From contig CAZLEI010000007.1 of NCBI GenBank assembly GCA_964558505.1, positions 1-52,685 of the forward strand: a stretch of DNA of 52,685 nucleotides, read 5' to 3'. Positions 24,384-32,690 of this stretch are shown one piece after another. Position 1 is the stretch's first letter; every line of letters begins with the position of its first letter. A program made the translations under genes and the position numbers. This DNA comes from CAYMPW01 sp964558505. GTDB lineage: Archaea; Thermoplasmatota; Thermoplasmata; Methanomassiliicoccales; Methanomethylophilaceae. The notes under the pieces are model-generated. The model saw nothing but the letters and a program-made list of their open reading frames with translations. It was not told where the DNA came from and did no database searches.

Positions 24384-25193
24384 TCAGCGGCCCGCGCTCA
24401 TCTCCTTGGATTTCTCGACCCCTGCCTGAACGGCCGCTATGAATGCGGATCTAGCTCCCAGGTCCTCGAGTGTCCTGACGCCTTCGATGGTCGTTCCGCC
24501 GGGCGAGCATACGCCGTCTTTCAGGACGTCGGGATGTTTCCCTGTTTCGAGCACTGTCTTGGCAGCGCCCAACATGCTCTGCGCCGCGAGGCGTATGGAC
24601 ATATCGCGGGGCAGTCCGCAGAGGACGCCGCCGTCGGCCATGGCATCGATGATCATGTACATGTATGCAGGCGAAGACCCCGCGAGCCCAGTGACCGCGT
24701 CCAGATCGCTCTCTTTGACTTCGAATGCGAGCCCGGTTGCTTCAAGAACGGCCTTAACCTTGTTAACATCGTCATCATCGGCCTTGGTACCTCTGGAATA
24801 TCCCGCCGCACCCTCCAATACCATGCAGCAATGATTTGGCATAACCCTCACAATTTTACTGTCTGGCACATATGCTTCCAAGGATGCTATGGTAACTCCT
24901 GCCGCAATGCTCATGATCAGGTGCTCCGCCCCTATCTTCAGGCCGTTCTCGGCAAAAACGCCCGGGATCTGCTTCGGTTTCACAGCCAATACGAGGAAAT
25001 CAGTCTCCTCTGCGACCTCTGCCGCAGTTTCGAACATCCTGATGCCGTGCTCTGCTGACACGCGCCCTCTCGTAGAGGCGCTGGGAGCGCATGCGACCAC
25101 GTCGTCCGCGGCGTACAATCCCTTCTCGAGTATCCCTTTGATCATGGCCGAGGCCATCTGCCCGGCGCCGATGAATCCGATCTTGGCTGTCAT
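24384..25193 (-). CDS. proC: Pyrroline-5-carboxylate reductase
   Basis: 269 residues; last step of proline synthesis, NAD(P)H-dependent. KIGFIGAGQMASAMIKGIL is the nucleotide-binding motif, LAVKPKQIPGV and RVMPNHCCMVLEGAAGYSRG follow, and the C-terminal signature is PGGTTIEGVRTLE. The usual MPNTP stretch reads MPNHC. Divergent from the fpo operon, with its own TATA-like box at 25243-25251. Confidence 0.94.
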   Translation of the reverse strand: MTAKIGFIGAGQMASAMIKGILEKGLYAADDVVACAPSASTRGRVSAEHGIRMFETAAEVAEETDFLVLAVKPKQIPGVFAENGLKIGAEHLIMSIAAGVTIASLEAYVPDSKIVRVMPNHCCMVLEGAAGYSRGTKADDDDVNKVKAVLEATGLAFEVKESDLDAVTGLAGSSPAYMYMIIDAMADGGVLCGLPRDMSIRLAAQSMLGAAKTVLETGKHPDVLKDGVCSPGGTTIEGVRTLEDLGARSAFIAAVQAGVEKSKEMSAGR

Positions 25194-25242
25194 GTCAGGC
25201 GGATTGCTGTTGCTTTAATTAACCTTATCGTGCGACTGTTTA

Positions 25243-25251
25243 CTATATAAA
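25243..25251 (-). promoter_or_regulatory. TATA box of proC
   Basis: TTTATATAG on the minus strand predicts transcription start near 25220 and a ~27-nt leader. Confidence 0.5.
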
Positions 25252-25277
25252 TAAAAAGACCACGCGTCCCTAAAACG

Positions 25278-25285
25278 TTTTATAA
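25278..25285 (+). promoter_or_regulatory. TATA box of fpo operon, leaderless
   Basis: TTTTATAA, centred 27 bp upstream of the fpoA ATG (25309), predicts a leaderless first gene. It is the only promoter-like element visible for the 10.4-kb operon. Confidence 0.65.
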
Positions 25286-25308
25286 CGATATGGCATCTCG
25301 AACGACCA

Positions 25309-25671
25309 ATGTCACTAATAGCGAGTTACATGCCACTGGTGATCGTGGGCATAATTGCCCTCGGTTTCGCGCCGTTGGCGTGGTGGGTTTCGAAATTCAT
25401 TAGGCCCAGACACCCGACTCACTGGATGGAGACGACATACGAGTGCGGTTCCGAACCTATCGGGGACGCACACGTGCAGTTCAGGTTCCAATACTACGCA
25501 TTTGCCATCATTTTCGTGGTTTTCGACCTGGTCGCGACCCTGCTCATGCTTTGGGCGGTCGCTTTCTCCGAACTGTCCACAACTGCACAGATGTGGATGC
25601 TCGTCGTTTTCGGTATTTCGATTTTGGGCGTGACATATGCTCTCAAAAAGGAGGAAAGCGTATGGATATGA
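25309..25671 (+). CDS. fpoA: Fpo-like complex subunit A
   Basis: 120-residue membrane subunit of the NuoA family with three hydrophobic segments. Conserved YECGSEPIGDAHVQFRFQYYAFAIIFVVFD block near residues 43-72. Part of the proton-pumping complex I-like assembly that reoxidises a reduced electron carrier and passes electrons to methanophenazine or an analogous membrane carrier. Confidence 0.96.
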   Translation: MSLIASYMPLVIVGIIALGFAPLAWWVSKFIRPRHPTHWMETTYECGSEPIGDAHVQFRFQYYAFAIIFVVFDLVATLLMLWAVAFSELSTTAQMWMLVVFGISILGVTYALKKEESVWI

Positions 25672-26225
25672 GTCTTTACCCCCACGCAGTCGCCATGAGC
25701 GCAGAGGAGTTCATGTCTTGGTCATCTGCGATGATCAACGATCTTCTCAGCGCCGGAGACAAGAAGACAATCGATAAGTTGACCGGGCCCGTCTGGTCCT
25801 GGGCGATGAAGAACTCCATGCACCCGTTGCACTGGGGACTCGCCTGCTGCGCACTCGAGATGGCGGCCGCATCCGCGCCTAAGCACGATGCGGAGCGCTA
25901 CGGTATGATCTACCGCTCGTCCCCCAGGCAGACCGATATCCTTCTTGTCAACGGCTGGATCTCGAAGAAGATCCGCCCGGACCTCAGGCGTCTCTACGAG
26001 CAGATACCCAACCCCAAGTGGGTTGTCGCCATGGGCGAGTGCGCCATATCCGGCGGACCTTGGTACGACTCGTACAACACGGTTCAGGGACTTGATCAGA
26101 TCGTCCCGGTGGATCTCTACATCCCCGGATGCCCTGTCAAACCCGATGCGATGATCGATGGATTCATGTTGCTCCAGAAGAAGATCGAGGACTACATGAA
26201 GAGAGGCGTGTTCCTGGAGGACTGA
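25662..26225 (+). CDS. fpoB: Fpo-like complex subunit B ([4Fe-4S] N2 subunit)
   Basis: 187 residues, NuoB family. The four ligands of the terminal N2 cluster are visible: the tandem Cys in HWGLACCALEM, one in MGECAISGG, one in IPGCPVKPD. The ATG at 25662 follows AAAGGAGGAAAG, the clearest Shine-Dalgarno in the window, and overlaps the end of fpoA by 10 bp; ATG 25668 is an alternative. Confidence 0.96.
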   Translation: MDMSLYPHAVAMSAEEFMSWSSAMINDLLSAGDKKTIDKLTGPVWSWAMKNSMHPLHWGLACCALEMAAASAPKHDAERYGMIYRSSPRQTDILLVNGWISKKIRPDLRRLYEQIPNPKWVVAMGECAISGGPWYDSYNTVQGLDQIVPVDLYIPGCPVKPDAMIDGFMLLQKKIEDYMKRGVFLED

Positions 26226-26227
26226 GC

Positions 26228-26695
26228 ATGGTCGATGTAATCCAGGCACCTACCGTCGAGGAGATCTCCTCGGCGATCAAGAACGAGTTCCCCGGCAAGG
26301 TCGAGGTCACAAAGACCGAGATCCGCAGGGTGTACATGAACGCCCCCAGGGAGGTCATATTCGACCTCTGCACGTTCATCCACGACAAGCTCACCTTCGA
26401 GCACTGCTCGACCGTGACAGGCGTCGACAGGGAAACAACACTTCAGGCGGTCTATCATCTCACCAATTATTACAACGGTGTCATGATCGAGATTGTGGCG
26501 GACATCCCCACGGAAGATCCCCACATAGCATCCGTCACTCCCATCTGGGAGGGCGCGAACTGGCACGAGAGGGAGGCTTACGAGCTTTTCGGTATCGTCT
26601 TCGACGGTCACCCGAAGCTGGAGAGGCTCCTGACGCCCGCCTACTATGAGTACTATCCTTTCAGGAAATCGTACAAGCTCAGGAGGCAGGACTGA
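26228..26695 (+). CDS. fpoC: Fpo-like complex subunit C
   Basis: 155 residues, NuoC family: WEGANWHEREAYELFGIVFDGHP and the C-terminal LLTPAYYEYYPFRKSYKLRRQD match the 30-kDa subunit signature. Hydrophilic arm of the complex. Separate from fpoD, unlike the fused NuoCD of some bacteria. Confidence 0.95.
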   Translation: MVDVIQAPTVEEISSAIKNEFPGKVEVTKTEIRRVYMNAPREVIFDLCTFIHDKLTFEHCSTVTGVDRETTLQAVYHLTNYYNGVMIEIVADIPTEDPHIASVTPIWEGANWHEREAYELFGIVFDGHPKLERLLTPAYYEYYPFRKSYKLRRQD

Positions 26696-27828
26696 TGGCC
26701 GAGCAGCAGAAAGCAAAGATAGAGAAAATGGACACCGACAGGATGACGGTCATCATGGGTCCGCAGCACCCCTTCTCTCACGGTCTATGGACTTTGAAAG
26801 TCGAGATCGACGGAGAGATCGTCACGGATGCGGAGCCGATCGTCGGTTACCTGCACCGCGGATGGGAGAAGGAATGCGAGAACAGGATCTATCCGAAGAT
26901 CGTCCCGATGGCGGACCGTCTCTGTTATTCGGCATCGATGACGTACACCCATCTCTTCTGCATGACAGTCGAGAAGGCCTTGGACATCGAGATCCCGGAC
27001 AGGGCGAAGTACATCAGGATAGTGGCGGACGAGATCTGCCGTATCCAGTCTCACCTCATGTGGCTCGCGGCGGTAGGTACCGACCTAGGTAACCTCACCG
27101 TGTTCCTGTGGGCGATGAGGGAGAGGGAGTTCTTCCTCGACCTCAACGTCAGGCTCTGCGGAGCCAGGATGACCACCAATTACCCGCGTATCGGAGGGGT
27201 CAGGAACGACACCACGTATTATTTCGACAGGGATGTAATGAGGTGCGTCGAGCGCTTCGAGAAGGCCCTGTGGGATATCATCGCGCTGGTCGACGATTCC
27301 TCTGTCTTCGTATCGAGGATGAGGGGCATTTCGTACCTCACCCGCGAACAGGTCGCCAACCTCGGGCTCACCGGGCCCGCTATGAGGGGATGCGGAGTCG
27401 ATTTCGATATCCGCCGCGATGACCCGTACGACGGCTATGACGAGATGGACTTCGAAGTCCCCGTCCTCAAAGAGGGCGATACATATGCCAGGTACATGAT
27501 CAGGATCGAGGAGATGTTCCAGAGCTGCGAGATCATCCGTCAGGCTGTCGCAAAGCTCAGCAAGATGCCGCAGGGCTCGCCCTACAGGCTCAAGGTCCCG
27601 TCCAACGTCCCCGAGGGAACAACCTTCACAAGGCTCGAGGATCCCCGCGGCGAGAGCCTCATGTACCTTGTATCCGACGGCACCGACAAGCCCTACAGGC
27701 TCAAGGTACGCAGTCCCATCTTCACGAACGTATCTGCATCCAAACCTATGGTCCAGGGATGCAGGATCGCGGATGTCCCGGCGATCATGGCCATGATCGA
27801 CATGTGCCTCGGGGAGACTGACAGGTGA
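26695..27828 (+). CDS. fpoD: Fpo-like complex subunit D (49-kDa family)
   Basis: 377 residues, NuoD family, related to NiFe-hydrogenase large subunits but without the Ni-binding Cys pairs. Landmarks: MGPQHPFSHGLWTLKVEIDGE, GYLHRGWEKECENR, and C-terminal GCRIADVPAIMAMIDMCLGETDR. It forms the quinone-type site with FpoB. TGATG junction with fpoC. Confidence 0.96.
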   Translation: MAEQQKAKIEKMDTDRMTVIMGPQHPFSHGLWTLKVEIDGEIVTDAEPIVGYLHRGWEKECENRIYPKIVPMADRLCYSASMTYTHLFCMTVEKALDIEIPDRAKYIRIVADEICRIQSHLMWLAAVGTDLGNLTVFLWAMREREFFLDLNVRLCGARMTTNYPRIGGVRNDTTYYFDRDVMRCVERFEKALWDIIALVDDSSVFVSRMRGISYLTREQVANLGLTGPAMRGCGVDFDIRRDDPYDGYDEMDFEVPVLKEGDTYARYMIRIEEMFQSCEIIRQAVAKLSKMPQGSPYRLKVPSNVPEGTTFTRLEDPRGESLMYLVSDGTDKPYRLKVRSPIFTNVSASKPMVQGCRIADVPAIMAMIDMCLGETDR

Positions 27829-29006
27829 TCATGATGACTTACAGCAGCATATTGGACTGGATCGTGTTCACCAACCCCATGGACAACCCCTTCAGCCCGT
27901 TCGGGGCGGTGTACAACCTGCCTTACGACTGGAGTCTGAAGATCTGGGAGTTCCTCGGCGGCCTCATAGCCTGGATAGTGAACCTCCTGTTCCCCGGCAA
28001 CGTGGTATCCACGTGGCTCGTGTCCGACGAAGTGGTCAATTTCTTCGCACTCATCATATTCATGATAATCATATTCGCTGTCGTTTTCGTCGGCGTTCTG
28101 ATTTCGCTGTGGGAAGAACGTAAGATCCTCGGAAGGATGATGGACAGGCGCGGTACCCAGGTCGGTCTGAAAGGATTCCTGCAGTGCGTCGCCGACGGTC
28201 TCAAGACCTTCATGAAGGAGAACGTCATACCCAAGAAAGTCGACGGCATGGCATACATATGGACATGCTCGCTCGTGATCGGGACGTCCGTCCTCATCGC
28301 GTGCATGATACCTCTGTCCGACAGATGGTTCGTCGTGGACTACGGAGTAGGTCTCCTGATAGTCATGGCCCTTTTCGCTCTGGCACCATTCTTCATATTG
28401 GTGTCCGGCTGGGCCCAGAACAACAAGTACTCGCTCATCGGCGGAATGAGGGCGGCAGAGCTGATGATCTCATACGAGATCCCGATGCTCATCTTGATCG
28501 GTACGGTCGCGCTTCAGGCGGGATCGCTCAACATCAACGACATCGTCCACTCGCAGTACGCCACAATGCCTTACTTCATACCGCAGGTGATCGGTTTCAT
28601 CACATTCTTCTGGTGTGCGGTCGCGGAGTCCGAGAGGGCCCCCTTCGACCTGGCAGAGGCCGAGGCCGAGCTTGTGGAAGGATGGCAGACCGAGTACGCC
28701 GGAATGAAATGGGGACTCATCATGCTGGCCGACTACCTCAGAGGGTATGTGGCATGCGCGATGATCGTCATACTCTACCTCGGCGGCTGGATGATCCCGT
28801 TCATCGGCGATTACAACAACATAATGCCCGAGATCGTCTTCCTGCTGAAGGCCTGGTTCGTGTTCTTCCTGATGATCTGGGTAAGAGCTGCGCTGCCTCG
28901 TGTCAGGACCGATCAGATCCTGAATCTCGGATGGAAGGTGTTCCTGCCTCTGGCAATGATCAACCTGATGCTGGTCCTCCTGATGAAGCTCGGAGGTGTT
29001 ATCTGA
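27825..29006 (+). CDS. fpoH: Fpo-like complex subunit H
   Basis: About 390 residues, NuoH family with eight or more membrane segments. Contains the matrix-loop motif ESERAPFDLAEAEAELVEGW and WEERKILGRMMDRRG. It links the hydrophilic arm to the proton pumps. The start is ambiguous: GTG 27825 overlaps the fpoD stop, while AGGTGATC at 27822-27829 could serve ATG 27834. Confidence 0.95.
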   Translation: MIMMTYSSILDWIVFTNPMDNPFSPFGAVYNLPYDWSLKIWEFLGGLIAWIVNLLFPGNVVSTWLVSDEVVNFFALIIFMIIIFAVVFVGVLISLWEERKILGRMMDRRGTQVGLKGFLQCVADGLKTFMKENVIPKKVDGMAYIWTCSLVIGTSVLIACMIPLSDRWFVVDYGVGLLIVMALFALAPFFILVSGWAQNNKYSLIGGMRAAELMISYEIPMLILIGTVALQAGSLNINDIVHSQYATMPYFIPQVIGFITFFWCAVAESERAPFDLAEAEAELVEGWQTEYAGMKWGLIMLADYLRGYVACAMIVILYLGGWMIPFIGDYNNIMPEIVFLLKAWFVFFLMIWVRAALPRVRTDQILNLGWKVFLPLAMINLMLVLLMKLGGVI

Positions 29007-29746
29007 TGACTATGAAGTATCTAGACAAATACCCCAAAGGGGCAGCCAACGGGCTTTGGGTCGTCAAGCCCATGGTCACCGTGATGAAGCTGTTCCTCAA
29101 GGTCATTCCCCGCAGGTCCATGACGATCATGTACCCGTATGAGAAGGAGTGGATCCCAGACAACTACCGCGGACGCCCCGGACTTGTATTCGACAAGTGC
29201 ATCGGATGCGGAATGTGCGAGAGGATGTGCCCCACGACATGCATACTCATGGTGGACACCACGGACGACAACGGGAACACCGTAAAGAGGCCCCAGGTCA
29301 ACCTGGGAAGGTGCATGATGTGCGGTTACTGCGCAGAATACTGCCCCACCGACGCCATGACCGTCACGCCCGACTACGAGCTCGCAGAGTACACGAGGGA
29401 GGATCTGATATACGGACCTCACAGGCTCGCGTACGATGGAATCAACGAGAACATGGAGGTGCACATCGAAGAGCACCTCATGTCCGATCTGGCGAAGGGG
29501 ATCACCGACCGGCCGACTAATGCTTCCAAGACAGACAGGCCCGTCTGCGACGAGGATGCCTGCATTGGATGCCAGAAGTGTGCCAAGGTGTGCCCTGTAA
29601 AGGCCATTGAGATGTACGAGAAAGGTGTGAACGACAAAGGGAAGCCGATAAAGCGCCCCAAGATCGACAACCAGAAGTGCATTTGCTGCAAGAATTGCGT
29701 GGATGACTGTCCCAAGGACTGTCTCCACATCAACGAGGTGCTATGA
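29006..29746 (+). CDS. fpoI: Fpo-like complex subunit I with extra C-terminal ferredoxin domain
   Basis: 246 residues, well above the ~130-180 usual for NuoI/FpoI. The N-terminal half is a normal subunit with two [4Fe-4S] motifs (C65-C68-C71-C75 and C103-C106-C109-C113). After a linker around residues 120-180, a second ferredoxin-like half carries two more (C186-C189-C192-C196 and C225-C228-C231-C235). Four clusters in one subunit could bridge the complex to a soluble donor, since no FpoF is encoded here. GGAGGTG precedes the ATG by 7 nt. Confidence 0.95.
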   Translation: MTMKYLDKYPKGAANGLWVVKPMVTVMKLFLKVIPRRSMTIMYPYEKEWIPDNYRGRPGLVFDKCIGCGMCERMCPTTCILMVDTTDDNGNTVKRPQVNLGRCMMCGYCAEYCPTDAMTVTPDYELAEYTREDLIYGPHRLAYDGINENMEVHIEEHLMSDLAKGITDRPTNASKTDRPVCDEDACIGCQKCAKVCPVKAIEMYEKGVNDKGKPIKRPKIDNQKCICCKNCVDDCPKDCLHINEVL

Positions 29747-30075
29747 TGAGCTTTCTAAATGATATTTGGAACGGCATAGCGAGCTTCGCCGGATACATAT
29801 GGGCCAACCCCGATCTGCTTGCGTTCGTCATCCTGGCGGCGATTGCGATAGCGGCTGCCATCTACGTCGTGACCGACAAAGAGGTCGTTCACAGCGCGTT
29901 CTACCTGGCGCTAGTGTTCGTCTGTGTCGGAGTCACGTACTTCTTCCTGGAGGCGGAGTTCATCGGTGTGATACAGCTTCTTGTGTACGTCGGTGCGATC
30001 ACCATCCTGTTCGCGTTCAGCATCATGCTGACGAGGAGGAAGATCATGAACAACGGAGGTGACGGCGATGAATAA
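29743..30075 (+). CDS. fpoJ1: Fpo-like complex subunit J, N-terminal part
   Basis: 110 residues, corresponding to the first three membrane segments of NuoJ; VIQLLVYVGAITILFAFSIMLTR is the conserved stretch. Split into two genes as in Methanosarcina fpoJ. Starts by overlap with fpoI. Confidence 0.92.
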   Translation: MMSFLNDIWNGIASFAGYIWANPDLLAFVILAAIAIAAAIYVVTDKEVVHSAFYLALVFVCVGVTYFFLEAEFIGVIQLLVYVGAITILFAFSIMLTRRKIMNNGGDGDE

Positions 30076-30346
30076 GAAGGTCGTCGTCGGCGTGGCAGTG
30101 GCCACAGCCCTCCTGATCGTCCTGGGTGTTGGTGCATTTAGCACCAACTGGGACACGGATTATGACAACCCGCAGAACATACCGTTCACGCCTGAAGAAG
30201 GGCAGCTGGACGAAGGCAGCCTGAACTACTCGGTCTTCGAGACCTACGGTCCCGTGCTGCTCATCGTCTCCCTGCTGATGTTCGGAGCCATAGTGGGCGG
30301 AGTATGCATCGCAAGAGAGGAGGAAGATACCGATGATACCGATTGA
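30068..30346 (+). CDS. fpoJ2: Fpo-like complex subunit J, C-terminal part
   Basis: 92 residues with two hydrophobic segments (VVVGVAVATALLIVLGVGAF and YGPVLLIVSLLMFGAIVGGV) and an acidic tail. Position and topology identify it as the C-terminal half of NuoJ. GGAGGTGA ends about 5 nt before ATG 30068. Confidence 0.85.
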   Translation: MNKKVVVGVAVATALLIVLGVGAFSTNWDTDYDNPQNIPFTPEEGQLDEGSLNYSVFETYGPVLLIVSLLMFGAIVGGVCIAREEEDTDDTD

Positions 30347-30635
30347 GTTCTATCTGGCATTCGCGGCGATCCTCTTCTGCATCGGAGTGTACGGTGTCCT
30401 CACCAAGAGGAACTCGATCATCATCCTGATGTGCATAGAGCTCATGCTCAACGCGGCCAACATAAACTTCATCGCATTCGCGGCCTACAACGGCGATGTG
30501 ATCGGCCAGACATTCGTCATCATGACGATCATCGTGGCCGCCGCCGAGGTCGCCGTCGGAATCGCGATCCTGCTCAACGCATACAAGAGCAAGAAGACAA
30601 CTGATGTTGATGAACTGACATCTATGAGGTGGTAA
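30333..30635 (+). CDS. fpoK: Fpo-like complex subunit K
   Basis: 100 residues, three membrane segments, NuoK family. IELMLNAANINFIAF and VAAAEVAVGIAIL carry the two conserved intramembrane Glu residues of the antiporter-like proton path. Overlaps fpoJ2 by 14 bp; AGGAGG precedes the ATG. Confidence 0.95.
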   Translation: MIPIEFYLAFAAILFCIGVYGVLTKRNSIIILMCIELMLNAANINFIAFAAYNGDVIGQTFVIMTIIVAAAEVAVGIAILLNAYKSKKTTDVDELTSMRW

Positions 30636-30637
30636 AA

Positions 30638-32689
30638 GTGTTCATAGAATACGCATGGTTAGTCCCCTTGATACCGCTTCTGTGTTTCATCATAATCGGT
30701 TTCTTCGGGAAGAAAACGCCCGAGGGTGGCGGATACATAGCGATCGTCGGAGCAGCGCTCTCCTTCATCATCGCCATCCTCATCACGTACGAATATCTGA
30801 CGAGCGCAGCATTCGCGGACCACTCCGCGTATGTGGCCACCATCGAATGGTTCTCGTTCTCCTCCACGACGGGGATATACGCGATCAACGCCGGTGTCTA
30901 CATCGACAGCCTGTCTTGCGTCATGATGTGCTTCTCATCGTTCATCTCGATGCTGATCTTCATCTACTCTGTAGGGTACATGGGAGAGCAGGGCGGGAAG
31001 AAGAGGAGGTACTACGCAGAGGTCTCGCTGTTCCTGTGCGCTATGCTCGGACTCGTGGTTTCCAGCAACTTCCTGGAGATGTTCATCTTCTGGGAGATAA
31101 TGGGTCTCTGCTCCTACCTGCTCATCGGGTTCTGGAGCTTCACTCACCCCGAGGGCGACGAGGCTTGCGCCAATGCAGCCTCCGCCGCCAAGAAGGCGTT
31201 CCTCGTCACCCGTCTGGGCGACGTGTGCCTGATGGCAGGTCTGTTCGTGCTCCTGTACGCTTTCGGATCCCTCGACTACACTACACTCTTCGCCTCCGCG
31301 AACCTCGCGGCGGTCGATCCCACGGTCCTCGCCCTCGGAGCTCTCCTGCTCTTCGGCGGTGTGATCGGAAAGAGCGCGCAGTTCCCCCTGCACGACTGGC
31401 TGCCTGATGCGATGGCAGGTCCCACGACCGTCTCCGCATTGATCCATGCGGCCACGATGGTCAAGGCCGGTGTCTATCTCACCGCAAGGGCCTTCCCCAT
31501 CTTCGTCCAGGTCGACTACGTGCTCATCGTCGTCGCCGTCATCGGAGGCGTCACAGCCTTCTTCGCGGCCACGATGGCGATGAACAACATGAACATCAAG
31601 AAAGTCCTCGCGTTCTCCACGCTCTCCCAGCTGGGATACATGATCCTCGGCCTGGGTGCAGGCGGATACGTGATGGCACTCGGCATAAAGCACGGCGACG
31701 CCGCGCTCATAGCCGCCGGTGCCGCCGGATACACCGCAGCCTGTTTCCACATGATGAACCACGCCTTCTTCAAGGCCCTGCTCTTCCTGTGCTCCGGTTC
31801 GGTCATCCACGCTTGCGGTACCGAGGATATGAGGAAGATGGGCGGACTTCACGATAAAATGAAGAAGACCTCCATCACGATGCTGCTTGGTTCGCTTTCC
31901 ATCGCCGGATTCCCCTTCTTTGCGGGATTCTGGTCCAAGGACCTCATAATCGAGTCTGTGATGGAAGCATCCGGAGAGCCCGTGGGATGGATATTCCTCA
32001 TCCTGTGGATCCTCGCCGTGGTAACAGCGTTCATGACCGCGTTCTACATGTTCCGCATGTGGTACATGACATTCAAGGGGACCCCCGGGCACAATGCAGA
32101 GCACTGCCACGGAGAGTCTCCCAACACCATGACCGTCCCGTTGATCATCCTGTCCGTATTCGCCGTCTTCTCGGGATTCCTGATCCTGTGCGGCCTCGGC
32201 GATGTCCTGAACATCGGAGTGATCAACGGCGAGTTCGTGGTAGGCGCACCGAGCGGACATGATGCCATGTACTTCCTAGGACACCTGTTCACCAATGTGT
32301 ACACATACCTGACGATAGTCTTGGCACTGGTCGGTATCGGAATCGCATACCTGATGTACAGCAAGAAGACCGTGGACCCCGGCAAGTTCAACAAGAACGG
32401 GGAGTCGTTCCTCTACAAGCTGTTCGCCAACAGATGGTGGTTCCCCGAACTCTACAACCAGCTCTCCTGGAAGCTCGGATACGGCACTGCGCGTGCAGTC
32501 AACTTCGTTGACAGGCAGGTCATCGACGGCACCGTCAACGGCCTCTCCAGCGCGGTCATCGGTTCCGGTGACGCCATGAGGCAGGTCCAGACCGGCAACG
32601 TGCGCAACTACGCCACCGTTGTAGTGGCGGGAGTGATCATACTGGTCATCGTGACTGTGGGTCTCTTCTTCTTCATTGGAGGTATCTGA
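30638..32689 (+). CDS. fpoL: Fpo-like complex subunit L (antiporter-like)
   Basis: 683 residues, NuoL family proton pump. FWEIMGLCSYLLIGFW has the key Glu, HDWLPDAMAGPTTVSALIHA and ATMVKAGVYLTARAF the His/Lys core, KKVLAFSTLSQLGYMILG the second half, and the long amphipathic helix region lies in the C-terminal part. GTG 30638 is chosen because GAGGTG lies 6 nt upstream; GTG 30629 inside fpoK is an alternative. Confidence 0.95.
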   Translation: MFIEYAWLVPLIPLLCFIIIGFFGKKTPEGGGYIAIVGAALSFIIAILITYEYLTSAAFADHSAYVATIEWFSFSSTTGIYAINAGVYIDSLSCVMMCFSSFISMLIFIYSVGYMGEQGGKKRRYYAEVSLFLCAMLGLVVSSNFLEMFIFWEIMGLCSYLLIGFWSFTHPEGDEACANAASAAKKAFLVTRLGDVCLMAGLFVLLYAFGSLDYTTLFASANLAAVDPTVLALGALLLFGGVIGKSAQFPLHDWLPDAMAGPTTVSALIHAATMVKAGVYLTARAFPIFVQVDYVLIVVAVIGGVTAFFAATMAMNNMNIKKVLAFSTLSQLGYMILGLGAGGYVMALGIKHGDAALIAAGAAGYTAACFHMMNHAFFKALLFLCSGSVIHACGTEDMRKMGGLHDKMKKTSITMLLGSLSIAGFPFFAGFWSKDLIIESVMEASGEPVGWIFLILWILAVVTAFMTAFYMFRMWYMTFKGTPGHNAEHCHGESPNTMTVPLIILSVFAVFSGFLILCGLGDVLNIGVINGEFVVGAPSGHDAMYFLGHLFTNVYTYLTIVLALVGIGIAYLMYSKKTVDPGKFNKNGESFLYKLFANRWWFPELYNQLSWKLGYGTARAVNFVDRQVIDGTVNGLSSAVIGSGDAMRQVQTGNVRNYATVVVAGVIILVIVTVGLFFFIGGI

Positions 32690-32690
32690 T

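Noticed and set aside
30935..32260. 441-residue minus-strand reading inside fpoL, and similar long antisense frames in fpoM and fpoN
   Set aside because: Composition rich in His, Glu, Gln and Asp is typical of shadows of membrane-protein genes in GC-rich DNA; no domain or start signals.
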